Assembly (NCBI GenBank): GCA_025927435.1
Contig: JAICLM010000063.1
Coordinates: 1-10,226, forward strand
Reading direction: 5' to 3'
Source: Thermoleophilia bacterium
Lineage (GTDB): Bacteria; Actinomycetota; Thermoleophilia; Gaiellales; Gaiellaceae
DNA length: 10,226 bases
Shown here: positions 1-6,819 of the stretch, piece after piece
Position numbering within the stretch: the stretch's first letter is position 1
Layout of the letters: each line of letters opens with the position of its first letter
Position numbers and translations under genes: made by a program
Notes under the pieces: model-generated
Database searches by the model: none
Seen by the model: only the letters and a program-made list of their open reading frames with translations
What the model was told of the DNA's origin: nothing

Positions 1-260
1 ACGATCTGAATGTGCACCCACGAGTGGTCGTTGATCGCCATCCGCGAGACCGCGTTGACGTTCGAGACGTGCCACCAGCCCTTGACCTGATCGTCGGCGT
101 TCACCCGCTCGATCAGCGTCCGTAGCTTGCGATTGCCGCGCACCGGGACGTTGATCCGCATGCGCTCGACCGCTGCGCCGGGCGTGAGACGGGTCTCGTG
201 CTCGGCTTCCGCGTCGACGGGCTGCTCGATTCGATCCGCGGTCTCCTTGTCGATCGCCAT
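1..260 (-). CDS. Probable HD-domain protein, N-terminal part (runs off left edge)
   Basis: Eighty-six codons are visible, starting at the ATG whose complement is 258-260, and the frame is open to the window edge. The N-terminus is acidic (residues 1-33). A conserved-looking stretch follows: MRINVPVRGNRKLRTLI (34-50), ERVNADDQVKGWWHVSN (51-67) and VSRMAINDHSWVHIQI (71-86). From memory, this resembles the segment before the metal-binding HD motif in actinobacterial HD-domain phosphohydrolase-like proteins (NADxQ...WHVSNVNAVSR...DHSWVH), where the catalytic HD pair comes further downstream. That part lies outside the window, so neither activity nor completeness can be judged. Met34 (base 161) is an alternative start. 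No Shine-Dalgarno sequence precedes base 260, but a -10-like CAGACT lies 6 nt upstream. The gene is divergent from the DUF4389 gene, with 35 bp between them. The open frame is clear; the family call is moderate. Confidence 0.6.
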   Translation of the reverse strand, partial: MAIDKETADRIEQPVDAEAEHETRLTPGAAVERMRINVPVRGNRKLRTLIERVNADDQVKGWWHVSNVNAVSRMAINDHSWVHIQI

Positions 261-266
261 GGCTGC

Positions 267-272
267 AGTCTG
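267..272 (-). promoter_or_regulatory. Possible -10 element for the HD-type gene
   Basis: On the minus strand CAGACT sits 6 nt before the ATG at 260. It keeps the A at position 2 and T at position 6 that matter most in bacterial -10 hexamers, but lacks the first T. There is no Shine-Dalgarno sequence and no recognisable -35. It is the weakest of the six similar sites in this window and is listed mainly because the others share its position. Confidence 0.25.
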
Positions 273-282
273 ACGGATGCCG

Positions 283-288
283 TATAGA
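283..288 (+). promoter_or_regulatory. Possible -10 element for the DUF4389 gene
   Basis: TATAGA lies 7 nt upstream of the ATG at 296 in an otherwise GC-rich 35-bp divergent gap. It matches the first four bases of TATAAT but ends in A rather than T. No Shine-Dalgarno sequence precedes the ATG, so transcription starting at or next to the A of the ATG would give a leaderless mRNA. No clear -35 is visible. Confidence 0.35.
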
Positions 289-295
289 TGGGCAC

Positions 296-1549
296 ATGCA
301 CGATCCGCATCCGGTTCGTCTCGTCGTCGAGGACGACTACCGGCGGACTCGGCTCACCGTTTTCTTCCGCCTGCTCCTCGCGATCCCGCACTTCATCTGG
401 TTCTTCCTCTGGACCGTGTGGATCGCCGCCACCGGCTTCGTCAACTGGGTGATCTCGATCTTCACCGGCCGGCCGCGGCCCTGGTTCCACCGGCTGATGT
501 GCGGCTACGTCCGCTACCAGGCGCACCTCAGCGCCTATCTCTCGCTCGTGACCGATCCCTATCCGGGCTTCATGGGGGAGGCGGGGTCGTATCCCGTCGA
601 CATCGAGCTGCCGGAGGAGCCCGTCTCGCAGAAGCGCTGGACGATCTTCTTCCGCGGACTGCTCTTCATCCCGGCGCTGCTCGTCGCGAGCACCCTCGGC
701 GGTTTGAACGGCGGGAACCTCGGTTCGACCCGCGGCAGGACGAGGAACTCGACCGGTGGAGGCACGCTCCTGCTCGTCTGCGCGTTGCTCGGCTGGTTCG
801 CGACGCTTGCACGCGGACGGATGCCGAAGGGCCTGCGTGACGCTGGCGCGTACGCGCTCGGCTACACGGCGCAGACGACGGCGTACCTGCTCCTCGTCAC
901 GGATCGCTACCCGAACGCCGACCCGACGGAGATGCTCGTCGCGGTCACCGACCGGCCCCCGCGCCATCCGGTGCGCGTCGTGGGCGATCCGTACGACCTG
1001 CGGCGCTCGCGGATCACCGTCTTCTTCCGGCTCCTGCTCGCGCTGCCGCACCTGATCTGGGTCACGCTCTGGGCGATCGTCGCCATTCTCGCGGCGATCG
1101 TGCAGTGGTTCGTCACGCTCGTCAGGGGCACCCCCGCACGTGCCCTGCACCGGTTCATCTCGGCCTACATCCGCTACCGGCTCCACGTGAACGCGTTCCT
1201 CTTCCTGGTCGCGAACCCGTTCCCGGGCTTCACCGGGGCACCCGGCGTCTATCCGCTCGATCTCGAGCTCGACGGGCCGCAACGGCAGAACCGCTGGAAG
1301 ACCGGGTTCCGGTTCGTGCTCGCCATTCCCGCCCTCATCGTGGACGCGGCGCTCGGCGGAGCGCTGCTCGCCGCCGCGCTGCTCACCTGGTTCTACGCGC
1401 TCGTCAAGGGCTCGGCGCCATGGGGGCTGCGGAACCTCTCGGCCTACGCGCTGCGCTACGACGCCCAGACGAACGCGTATCTGTTCCTCGTCACGGACGC
1501 CTATCCGCACGCGAGCCCGCTCGAGGGCGAAGACACGACCGAGGCGTGA
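296..1549 (+). CDS. Fourfold-repeat DUF4389 integral membrane protein
   Basis: This 417-residue membrane protein is of unknown function. It is built from four copies of one unit: about residues 5-91, 110-208, 224-312 and 328-406. Units 1 and 3 open with HPVR followed by R..TVFFRLLLA.PH.IW. Units 2 and 4 open with RW followed by FR....IPAL. All four end in an aromatic-rich (A/V)Y....L.A(Y/F)..LV...(Y/F)P stretch. This is the DUF4389 pattern; such units usually carry two membrane helices, so about eight helices are expected. The two halves look like a tandem duplication of an already doubled unit. Unit 2 has an extra Gly/Asn/Arg/Thr-rich loop at about 136-156 that unit 4 lacks. The ATG at 296 is chosen because the HPVR block follows at once and a -10-like sequence lies 7 nt upstream. 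Its stop overlaps the start of the M48 gene (GTGA), implying co-transcription. The family call is firm; the role is unknown. Confidence 0.85.
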   Translation: MHDPHPVRLVVEDDYRRTRLTVFFRLLLAIPHFIWFFLWTVWIAATGFVNWVISIFTGRPRPWFHRLMCGYVRYQAHLSAYLSLVTDPYPGFMGEAGSYPVDIELPEEPVSQKRWTIFFRGLLFIPALLVASTLGGLNGGNLGSTRGRTRNSTGGGTLLLVCALLGWFATLARGRMPKGLRDAGAYALGYTAQTTAYLLLVTDRYPNADPTEMLVAVTDRPPRHPVRVVGDPYDLRRSRITVFFRLLLALPHLIWVTLWAIVAILAAIVQWFVTLVRGTPARALHRFISAYIRYRLHVNAFLFLVANPFPGFTGAPGVYPLDLELDGPQRQNRWKTGFRFVLAIPALIVDAALGGALLAAALLTWFYALVKGSAPWGLRNLSAYALRYDAQTNAYLFLVTDAYPHASPLEGEDTTEA

Positions 1550-2733
1550 CCCGGAGCCGCGTCTGGCTCCTCCTTCCGGCCGCCGCGGTCTGGGCGGTGG
1601 CGGCCTGGCTGCTCTGGCGGTCGTCGCTGCCGGCGTACCACCTGCCGCACCTCGACGAGCATGCGCTCTTTCCCGCGGGGGCGCTGCAGCGGGCGCAGCA
1701 CTTCAGCGACGTCGAACGTCTCTTCTGGCTCGGGAAGACGATCACGCAGCTGGCGGTACTCGCCGTCTTCACCCGCTACGGCGTGCGGTGGATGCGGGAG
1801 TCCGCGGCGGGGCCGATCGGCACCGGGATGCTGCTCGGGATGATCGGTTTCGCCTTCGTCTGGGCGGCAGAGCTGCCGTTCGGGATCCTCGTCGTCTGGT
1901 GGCGGCACCGGTACGGGCTCTCCGGCAGCTACCTCGACGCCACGGTCACGAACTGGTTCGCACTCGGGGCCCAGTTCGTGCTCCTCTGCATTGCCCTCGG
2001 GATCGTGATGGGGCTCGCGCGCACACGGGGGATCGGCGAGCGGTGGTGGCTGCTCGCCGCGCCGGTCTTCGTCGGCCTGAGAACGCTGCTGGCTTTCATC
2101 GCGCCGTGGCTGCTCGGGGGCCGGGCCTTTCACGCGCCGTACGTGGAGCCGCTCCAGCGCATTCAGCACGTGCACGTCCCCGTGCGGGTGCTCAGCGGCT
2201 TCAGCGAACCGAACGCGGCGGCGACCGGCCTGGGCGCGAGCCGGCGCGTCTTCTTCTGGGACCCGATCGTCCGGCCTCCGTTCACGCCCCGCATGGACCG
2301 CTTCGTGCTCGCGCACGAGCTCGGTCATCTCGCACACAACCACATCTGGAAGTCGCTGGGCTGGTACGCGCTCTTCGCCTTTCCGCTGGCGCTGCTACTG
2401 GCGCTCGCCACGCGAGGACGCGGCGGGATGGGCGTGCCGGAGGCCGTTCCGCTCGCGATCTTCGTGTACGTCGTCCTGCAGCTCGTCGCACTGCCCCTGC
2501 AGAACGTGGTGACTCGCCACCTGGAGGCCGAGGCGGACTGGTCGGCGCTCCGGGCCACCCACGATCCCGGAGCGGGCCGGCAGCTCTTCAGGCTCTTCGC
2601 GTCCGAGACGCTCGAAGATCCGAGCCCGCCGTGGTGGGACTACGTCTTCCTCGAGAACCACCCCACGCTCCTGCAGCGGATCGAGATGACGCGGTACTAC
2701 AGGGCCTCCGTCCGGGAAACCGGTCATCCTTGA
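1546..2733 (+). CDS. M48-family membrane zinc metallopeptidase (Ste24/CAAX-protease-like)
   Basis: This 395-residue membrane protease carries the zinc motif HELGH at 257-261 (His257 and His261 as ligands, Glu258 catalytic). The downstream EAEAD at 327-331 supplies the third ligand, probably Glu327. Other family landmarks are the block at about 219-240 (GFSEPNAAATG, then RRVFFWD) and ENHPTLLQRI at 370-379. Hydrophobic segments at about 8-24, 62-80, 90-112, 136-157, 168-190, 272-288 and 299-318 give the Ste24-like arrangement of several helices before and after the HELGH site. Such enzymes cleave membrane or lipid-linked substrates at the cytoplasmic membrane; the substrate here is unknown. The GTG at 1546 is chosen because it overlaps the upstream stop by four bases and begins just before the first helix. 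The frame stays open further upstream, but that part is a shadow of the DUF4389 gene. GAGG lies only 1 nt before the GTG, so translation may be coupled. RDD follows after 4 bp. Confidence 0.9.
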   Translation: MTRSRVWLLLPAAAVWAVAAWLLWRSSLPAYHLPHLDEHALFPAGALQRAQHFSDVERLFWLGKTITQLAVLAVFTRYGVRWMRESAAGPIGTGMLLGMIGFAFVWAAELPFGILVVWWRHRYGLSGSYLDATVTNWFALGAQFVLLCIALGIVMGLARTRGIGERWWLLAAPVFVGLRTLLAFIAPWLLGGRAFHAPYVEPLQRIQHVHVPVRVLSGFSEPNAAATGLGASRRVFFWDPIVRPPFTPRMDRFVLAHELGHLAHNHIWKSLGWYALFAFPLALLLALATRGRGGMGVPEAVPLAIFVYVVLQLVALPLQNVVTRHLEAEADWSALRATHDPGAGRQLFRLFASETLEDPSPPWWDYVFLENHPTLLQRIEMTRYYRASVRETGHP

Positions 2734-2737
2734 GGCC

Positions 2738-3154
2738 ATGGAAACCACCATGAACTCAGGCGTGCTCGCAGGGGCTCGCGCGGGCTTCTGGCGCCGCTTC
2801 GCGGGCGCGTTCATCGACGGCATCGTCGTCGGGATCGCCAACGGCATCCTCCGGTCGCTCATCGGGTACGGAGCCGGACTCGGCCTCGGCCTCGTCGTCG
2901 GCGCTGCGTACTTCACGGCCTTCATCGGTGCCGAGCGCGGCCAGACCCTGGGGCAGATGGCCCTCGGTATCCGCGTGGTCGGTCTCGACAACGGGGGCTC
3001 GATCGGGTACGGGCGCGCGTTCCTGCGCTGGGTCGTGAGCCTCATCTCGGCCGCGGTGATCCTGCTCGGCTACCTCTGGATGCTCTGGGACAAGGAGAAG
3101 CAGTGCTGGCACGACAAGGCGGCGAACGACGTCGTCGTGCCGGTGCAGCGCTAG
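2738..3154 (+). CDS. RDD-family membrane protein
   Basis: This small membrane protein has 138 residues, close to the usual single-domain RDD size. The family pattern is visible: GFWRRFAGAFIDG at 16-28 (Arg and first Asp), GQTLGQMALGIRVV at 68-81 followed by D84, GRAFLRW at 92-98, and a closing LW.....CWHDKAANDVVV at 116-133. Three hydrophobic segments lie at about 24-40, 46-64 and 96-115. RDD proteins are mostly uncharacterised, though some have been linked to ion transport; nothing here fixes a substrate. Two in-frame ATGs compete, at 2738 and 2750. GAGG at 2732-2735 is 2 nt from the first and 14 nt from the second, so neither spacing is ideal; the longer form is given. The gene starts 4 bp after the M48 stop and is the last of this operon. 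It converges on the ABC genes with 8 bp between stop codons. Confidence 0.85.
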   Translation: METTMNSGVLAGARAGFWRRFAGAFIDGIVVGIANGILRSLIGYGAGLGLGLVVGAAYFTAFIGAERGQTLGQMALGIRVVGLDNGGSIGYGRAFLRWVVSLISAAVILLGYLWMLWDKEKQCWHDKAANDVVVPVQR

Positions 3155-3162
3155 GCGGAGAG

Positions 3163-4977
3163 CTAGGCGGCGGCCCAGTCGCCGTACAGGCTGGTGTAGA
3201 GCCCACGCCGGGCGAGGAGCTCGTCGTGCGAGCCCTGCTCGATGACGCGGCCGTGCTCGAGCACCACGATGAGGTCGGCGTCGCGAATCGTCGAGAGTCG
3301 ATGAGCGATCACGAACGACGTCCGGTCGGCGAGCAGCGTCCGTAGCGCCTGCTCGATCGTCCGCTCGGTCCCGATGTCGACCGAGGACGTGGCCTCGTCG
3401 AGGATCAGGATGCGCGGGTCGGCGAGGAGAGCGCGCGCGAACGCGACGAGCTGGCGCTGCCCGAGCGAAAGCCGGGAGCCGCGCTCGCCGAGCTGTGTCT
3501 CGTAGCCGTCCTCGAGCCGCAGGATGAACTGGTGCGCGCCGACCGTCTGCGCGGCGCGAACGATCTCCTCCGGCCGGGCGCCCGGCTGGCCGAAGGCGAT
3601 GTTCTCGGCGACGGTGCCGGCGAAGAGGAAGCCCTCCTGCGGCACGATGCCGAGCTGGCGGCGCAGCGACTCCTGCGTCACGTCGTTCAGGTCGCGGCCG
3701 TCGATGGTGATCCGCCCGCCCGTCGGTTCGTAGAAGCGTGCGAGGAGCTTCGCGATCGTGGACTTCCCGGCCCCGGTGTGCCCGACGAGGGCGACGGTCG
3801 TCCCGGCGGGCACGTCGAGGTCGATCCCGTGCAGCACCTCGTCGCCGAGCTCTCCGCCGCGGAGGCCGTAGGCGAAGTGAACGTTCTCGAAGCCGACGTG
3901 TCCCTCGATCCGCTCGAGCGGGCGGGCGCCCGGCCGGTCGACGACCTCGGGCGGCTCGTCGAGGACGCCGATGATCTTGTCGAGCGCCGCCGCCGCGGAG
4001 AGGAACGTGTTGTAGAGCTGCGAGAGCTGCTGGACCGGGTCGAAGAAGTTGTTGACGTAGAGCATGAAGGCGAAGAGCGTCCCGAGCGTGATCGCCCTGT
4101 CGAAGTAGAGGTGGCCGCCGTAGCCGAGCACGACGGCGAGGGCCAGCGTCGCGAGGAAGCTGACGAAGGGGAAGTAGAGCGCGTTGAGGACGACCGTCTG
4201 CATGTTCGCGTCGCGGTACCGGCGGGCTACCCCGGCGAAGTTCTCCGTCGCGCGCTGCTCGCGGACGAACGCCTGCACCATCCGCATGCCGGCGATGTCC
4301 TCGGCGAGCGTGGCCGTGACGAGGCCGAGCCGCTCCCGCACCTCCGCATAGGCGCGCGCCGAGCGGACGCGGAAGAGCACCGTCCCGAGGATCATGAGCG
4401 GGATCACCGTCAGCGTGGCGAGCGCGAGCTGCCAGTCGAGCACGAACAGAAGAACGGCGGTGCCTCCGAGCGTGAGCGTGCTCTGCGCGAGTGTCGTCAC
4501 GCCGTCGGTGACGAGCTGGTCGATCGCCTCGACGTCGTTCGTCATCCGGCTGATCAGCACGCCGGCGCGGTTCCGCTCGTAGAACCCCAGCGAGAGCCGC
4601 TGCAGGTGCGCGAACAGCTGCTTGCGCAGGTCGGCGAGGATCCGCTCGCCGACCCAGCCGGTCATGTACGTCTCGAGGTAGTTCATCCCCCAGTTCGCCA
4701 GGCCGGCTGCGACGAAGATGGACACGACGAGCACCAGCCTCTCGCCGGTCGTGTCGTGGATCGCGTCGTCGAGCGCGTACTTCGCGAGGAACGGCGGGGC
4801 GAGCGCCGTCGCGGTGGCCGCGAGCAGGGAGAAGACGGAGAAGAACGTGCGGAGGCGGTACGGCTTCGTCAAGCGCCAGAGGACGCCGAGCCGCCGGCGC
4901 GTCGAATTCCATGACCAGTCCTCGACGTCCGCGCTGCGCTGGCGCATGAGGTGGCCGCCCGGCTGGTGGACCCTCAT
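3163..4977 (-). CDS. ABC exporter half-transporter, subunit with intact Walker B and LSLGQ signature
   Basis: This 604-residue type IV (MsbA/MDR-like) half-transporter has a membrane domain at about 40-330 and a nucleotide-binding domain at about 355-600. Visible motifs are Walker A GHTGAGKST 399-407, Q-loop Gln447, signature LSLGQ 503-507 (consensus LSGGQ), Walker B ILILDE 523-528 with catalytic Glu528, and H-loop His559. The coupling-helix regions (GFYERNRAGVLISRMTNDVE 131-150; about 225-240) are typical of lipid or drug exporters. Its ATG overlaps the upstream gene's stop (ATGA), and AGGAGGT lies 3 nt before it, which decides the start over Met11. The non-consensus signature completes the ATP site of its partner, whose Walker B is also altered, so the pair should be a heterodimer with one degenerate site. 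The substrate is unknown; multidrug, lipid or peptide are all possible. Confidence 0.93.
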   Translation of the reverse strand: MRVHQPGGHLMRQRSADVEDWSWNSTRRRLGVLWRLTKPYRLRTFFSVFSLLAATATALAPPFLAKYALDDAIHDTTGERLVLVVSIFVAAGLANWGMNYLETYMTGWVGERILADLRKQLFAHLQRLSLGFYERNRAGVLISRMTNDVEAIDQLVTDGVTTLAQSTLTLGGTAVLLFVLDWQLALATLTVIPLMILGTVLFRVRSARAYAEVRERLGLVTATLAEDIAGMRMVQAFVREQRATENFAGVARRYRDANMQTVVLNALYFPFVSFLATLALAVVLGYGGHLYFDRAITLGTLFAFMLYVNNFFDPVQQLSQLYNTFLSAAAALDKIIGVLDEPPEVVDRPGARPLERIEGHVGFENVHFAYGLRGGELGDEVLHGIDLDVPAGTTVALVGHTGAGKSTIAKLLARFYEPTGGRITIDGRDLNDVTQESLRRQLGIVPQEGFLFAGTVAENIAFGQPGARPEEIVRAAQTVGAHQFILRLEDGYETQLGERGSRLSLGQRQLVAFARALLADPRILILDEATSSVDIGTERTIEQALRTLLADRTSFVIAHRLSTIRDADLIVVLEHGRVIEQGSHDELLARRGLYTSLYGDWAAA

Positions 4978-6767
4978 GCGACCTCCTCCACGTCTCCGCG
5001 CGCCTCGACCGCGTCCGCGAACTGCCGCTCGAGCAGGCCGTGCTCGTAGATCTCGCGGTAGACGGAGCTCGTCTCGAACAGCTCGTCGTGCGTGCCGCGT
5101 GCCGCGATCCGGCCGTCGTCGACGACGACGACCTCGTCCGCGAGCGCGATCGTCGAGAGCCGGTGGGCGATGATCAGGGTCGTCCTGCCGCTCATCACCT
5201 CGCGCAGCCCGGCGCGGATCTGGGCCTCCGTCGTCGCGTCGACCGAGGCGGTCGCGTCGTCGAGGATGAGGATGCGCGGATCGACGGCGAGCGCGCGCGC
5301 GAGCGCGACCCGCTGCCGCTGCCCGCCCGAGAGCGTGATGCCGCGCTCGCCGATCACGGTGTCGTAGCCCTGCGGGAGCCGCTCGACGAACTCGTGCGCC
5401 TGCGCGAGCCGGGCCACCCGCTCGACTTCCGCGTCGGTCATCTCGGGCCGGCCGAACGCGATGTTCTCGCGCACGGTGGTGGAGAAGAGGAACGGATCCT
5501 GCGGGATGACGCCGATCTCGCGCCGCAGCGAGGCGAGCGTGACGTCCCGCACGTCGACGCCGTCCACGAGCACTCGTCCCGACTCGACGTCGTAGAAGCG
5601 CGGCACGAGGGAGGCGAGCGTCGTCTTGCCCGAGCCGGTGTGCCCGATGAGCGCGAGGGTCGTACCGGCTTCGAGTGCGAGTTCGACGTGCTCGAGCACC
5701 GGGCGCCCGGGCAGGTAGGAGAAGGAGACGTCCTCGAAGAGGATCTCGCCGTCTCCCGCCGGCAGCTCGACCGCAGCCGGTTTGTCGGCGACCTCCTCCG
5801 GCTCGTCGAGCACCTGGAAGATCCGCTCGCCCGAGGCGGTCGCCCGCTGCGCCTGGCCGATCCACATCCCGAGCGAGCGAAGCGGCATCACGAGCAGCGC
5901 GAGGTAGAGGTTGAAGGAGACGAACGAACCGACCGAGAGGGACCCGTGGGCGACCATCCGCGCGCCGACGAGGAGGACGGCCGCCTGCGCGAGGAGCGGC
6001 ACGAAGGAGAGGAGCGGCACGTAGGTCGCGCGCTGCCGGTTCGCGCGGATCGTCTGACCGAACAGGGCCTCGTTCCGGCCGCGGAACTTCTCCTCTTCGG
6101 CGGGTTCCTGCGCGAACGCCTTCACGACGTGGACGCCGACGATGTTCTCCTCGGCGACGGTTGCGACGTCGGCGAGCTTCTGCTGGACGTCGCGGAGGGT
6201 GGGGTGCGCGACGTGGCTGTAGCGGTAGGCGAGCGCGACGATGAACGGCGTGACCGCGAGCACGACCAGCGCGAGCCGCCACTCGAAGAAGAAGAGCACG
6301 ACGCTGACGGACGCCACGGTCAGGACGTTCTGGAAGAAGAAGATCAGCCCGTACCCGAGGAAGAACCGCACGCCCTGCAGGTCGACGGTCGCGCGCGACA
6401 TCAGCTGCCCGGTCTGGTGGCGGTCGTAGAAGCCGAACGAGAGGCGCACGAGGTGCGAGTAGATCCCCTGGCGCATGTCCATCTCGACGTCGAGCGCCTG
6501 CCTGCCGGAGATGAGCCGCCGGCCGAGCATCAGCACCGAGGACGCGAGGCCGAGCCCCGCGATCGCGCCGACGTAGAGCCAGAGCTGCGTGGTGTCTCGG
6601 TCGACGAGCGCCTGGTCGATCACGCCTCTGCCCGTGACCCAGATGAGGACGATCTGGGCCGCCTGCGAGCCGACCGCGAGCACGATCGAGATCACGACGC
6701 CGCGCTTGTACGGACGCAGGAACGAGAGAAGCCGCGCGAAGGTGCGGCGGTAGGGAACTGCGCTCAC
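4974..6767 (-). CDS. ABC exporter half-transporter, subunit with degenerate Walker B (Asp for Glu)
   Basis: This 597-residue half-transporter has six expected helices at about 20-305 and an ATPase domain at about 340-580. Motifs are Walker A GHTGSGKT 375-382, Q-loop Gln423, canonical LSGGQ 479-483, Walker B ILILDD 499-504 and H-loop His535. Asp504 replaces the catalytic glutamate, as in known heterodimeric exporters of the TM287/288 and BmrCD type, so this subunit's own ATP site should hydrolyse poorly. Its normal LSGGQ serves the partner's intact site. The start is GTG at 6767: an in-frame TAG lies 27 bases upstream and there is no other start codon between them. AAAGGA directly abuts the GTG, too close for normal Shine-Dalgarno pairing, while TACATT 7 nt upstream looks like a -10. 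The gene is first in a two-gene operon and overlaps its partner by 4 bases. The UDG gene ends 52 bp upstream on the same strand. Confidence 0.93.
   Translation of the reverse strand: MSAVPYRRTFARLLSFLRPYKRGVVISIVLAVGSQAAQIVLIWVTGRGVIDQALVDRDTTQLWLYVGAIAGLGLASSVLMLGRRLISGRQALDVEMDMRQGIYSHLVRLSFGFYDRHQTGQLMSRATVDLQGVRFFLGYGLIFFFQNVLTVASVSVVLFFFEWRLALVVLAVTPFIVALAYRYSHVAHPTLRDVQQKLADVATVAEENIVGVHVVKAFAQEPAEEEKFRGRNEALFGQTIRANRQRATYVPLLSFVPLLAQAAVLLVGARMVAHGSLSVGSFVSFNLYLALLVMPLRSLGMWIGQAQRATASGERIFQVLDEPEEVADKPAAVELPAGDGEILFEDVSFSYLPGRPVLEHVELALEAGTTLALIGHTGSGKTTLASLVPRFYDVESGRVLVDGVDVRDVTLASLRREIGVIPQDPFLFSTTVRENIAFGRPEMTDAEVERVARLAQAHEFVERLPQGYDTVIGERGITLSGGQRQRVALARALAVDPRILILDDATASVDATTEAQIRAGLREVMSGRTTLIIAHRLSTIALADEVVVVDDGRIAARGTHDELFETSSVYREIYEHGLLERQFADAVEARGDVEEVA
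4981..4987 (-). promoter_or_regulatory. Shine-Dalgarno for the second ABC gene
   Basis: AGGAGGT on the minus strand lies 3 nt before the ATG at 4977, inside the last codons of the first ABC gene. It is a near-perfect anti-16S match and fixes the start at 4977. It contrasts with the lack of such sites at the first genes of operons in this window. Confidence 0.75.
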
Positions 6768-6774
6768 TCCTTTG

Positions 6775-6780
6775 AATGTA
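6775..6780 (-). promoter_or_regulatory. Possible -10 element for the ABC operon
   Basis: TACATT on the minus strand fits TAnnnT and ends 7 nt before the GTG start at 6767. Transcription would begin at or beside the start codon. No strong -35 is seen; GTGAAC 18 bp upstream shares only three bases with TTGACA. It lies in the 52-bp gap after the UDG gene, so the ABC pair may have its own promoter rather than depend on read-through. Confidence 0.4.
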
Positions 6781-6819
6781 GCGGCGGAGTCCTATCCGGT
6801 TCACGGCCGTGCCTGCTGC

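Noticed and set aside
113..1510. Minus-strand frame of 465 residues opposite the DUF4389 gene
   Set aside because: Glu/Arg/Pro-rich shadow. It even contains near-repeats because it mirrors the internal repeat of the DUF4389 gene.
1105..1545. Upstream extension of the M48 frame, giving a 542-residue protein
   Set aside because: The added part overlaps the DUF4389 gene in another frame and is Arg/Ala/Pro-rich without membrane character. The GTG at 1546 fits the first helix and the GTGA overlap.
3532..4914. Plus-strand frame of 460 residues opposite the second ABC gene
   Set aside because: Same antisense pattern of low-complexity acidic and basic residues; no start signal or recognisable domain.
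3163..6804. A single 1213-residue minus-strand reading frame that could be read as a fused double ABC transporter
   Set aside because: Only its last 604 residues show ABC motifs. The first half reads the partner gene in the wrong frame and is Arg/Ala/Pro-rich without motifs. The two real genes are in different frames and overlap by ATGA.
6802..6811. CACGGCCGTG palindrome between the UDG and ABC genes as a terminator or operator
   Set aside because: Too short for a stable terminator (3-bp stem once a loop is allowed) and no T tract follows. Ten-base GC palindromes are common at this base composition.
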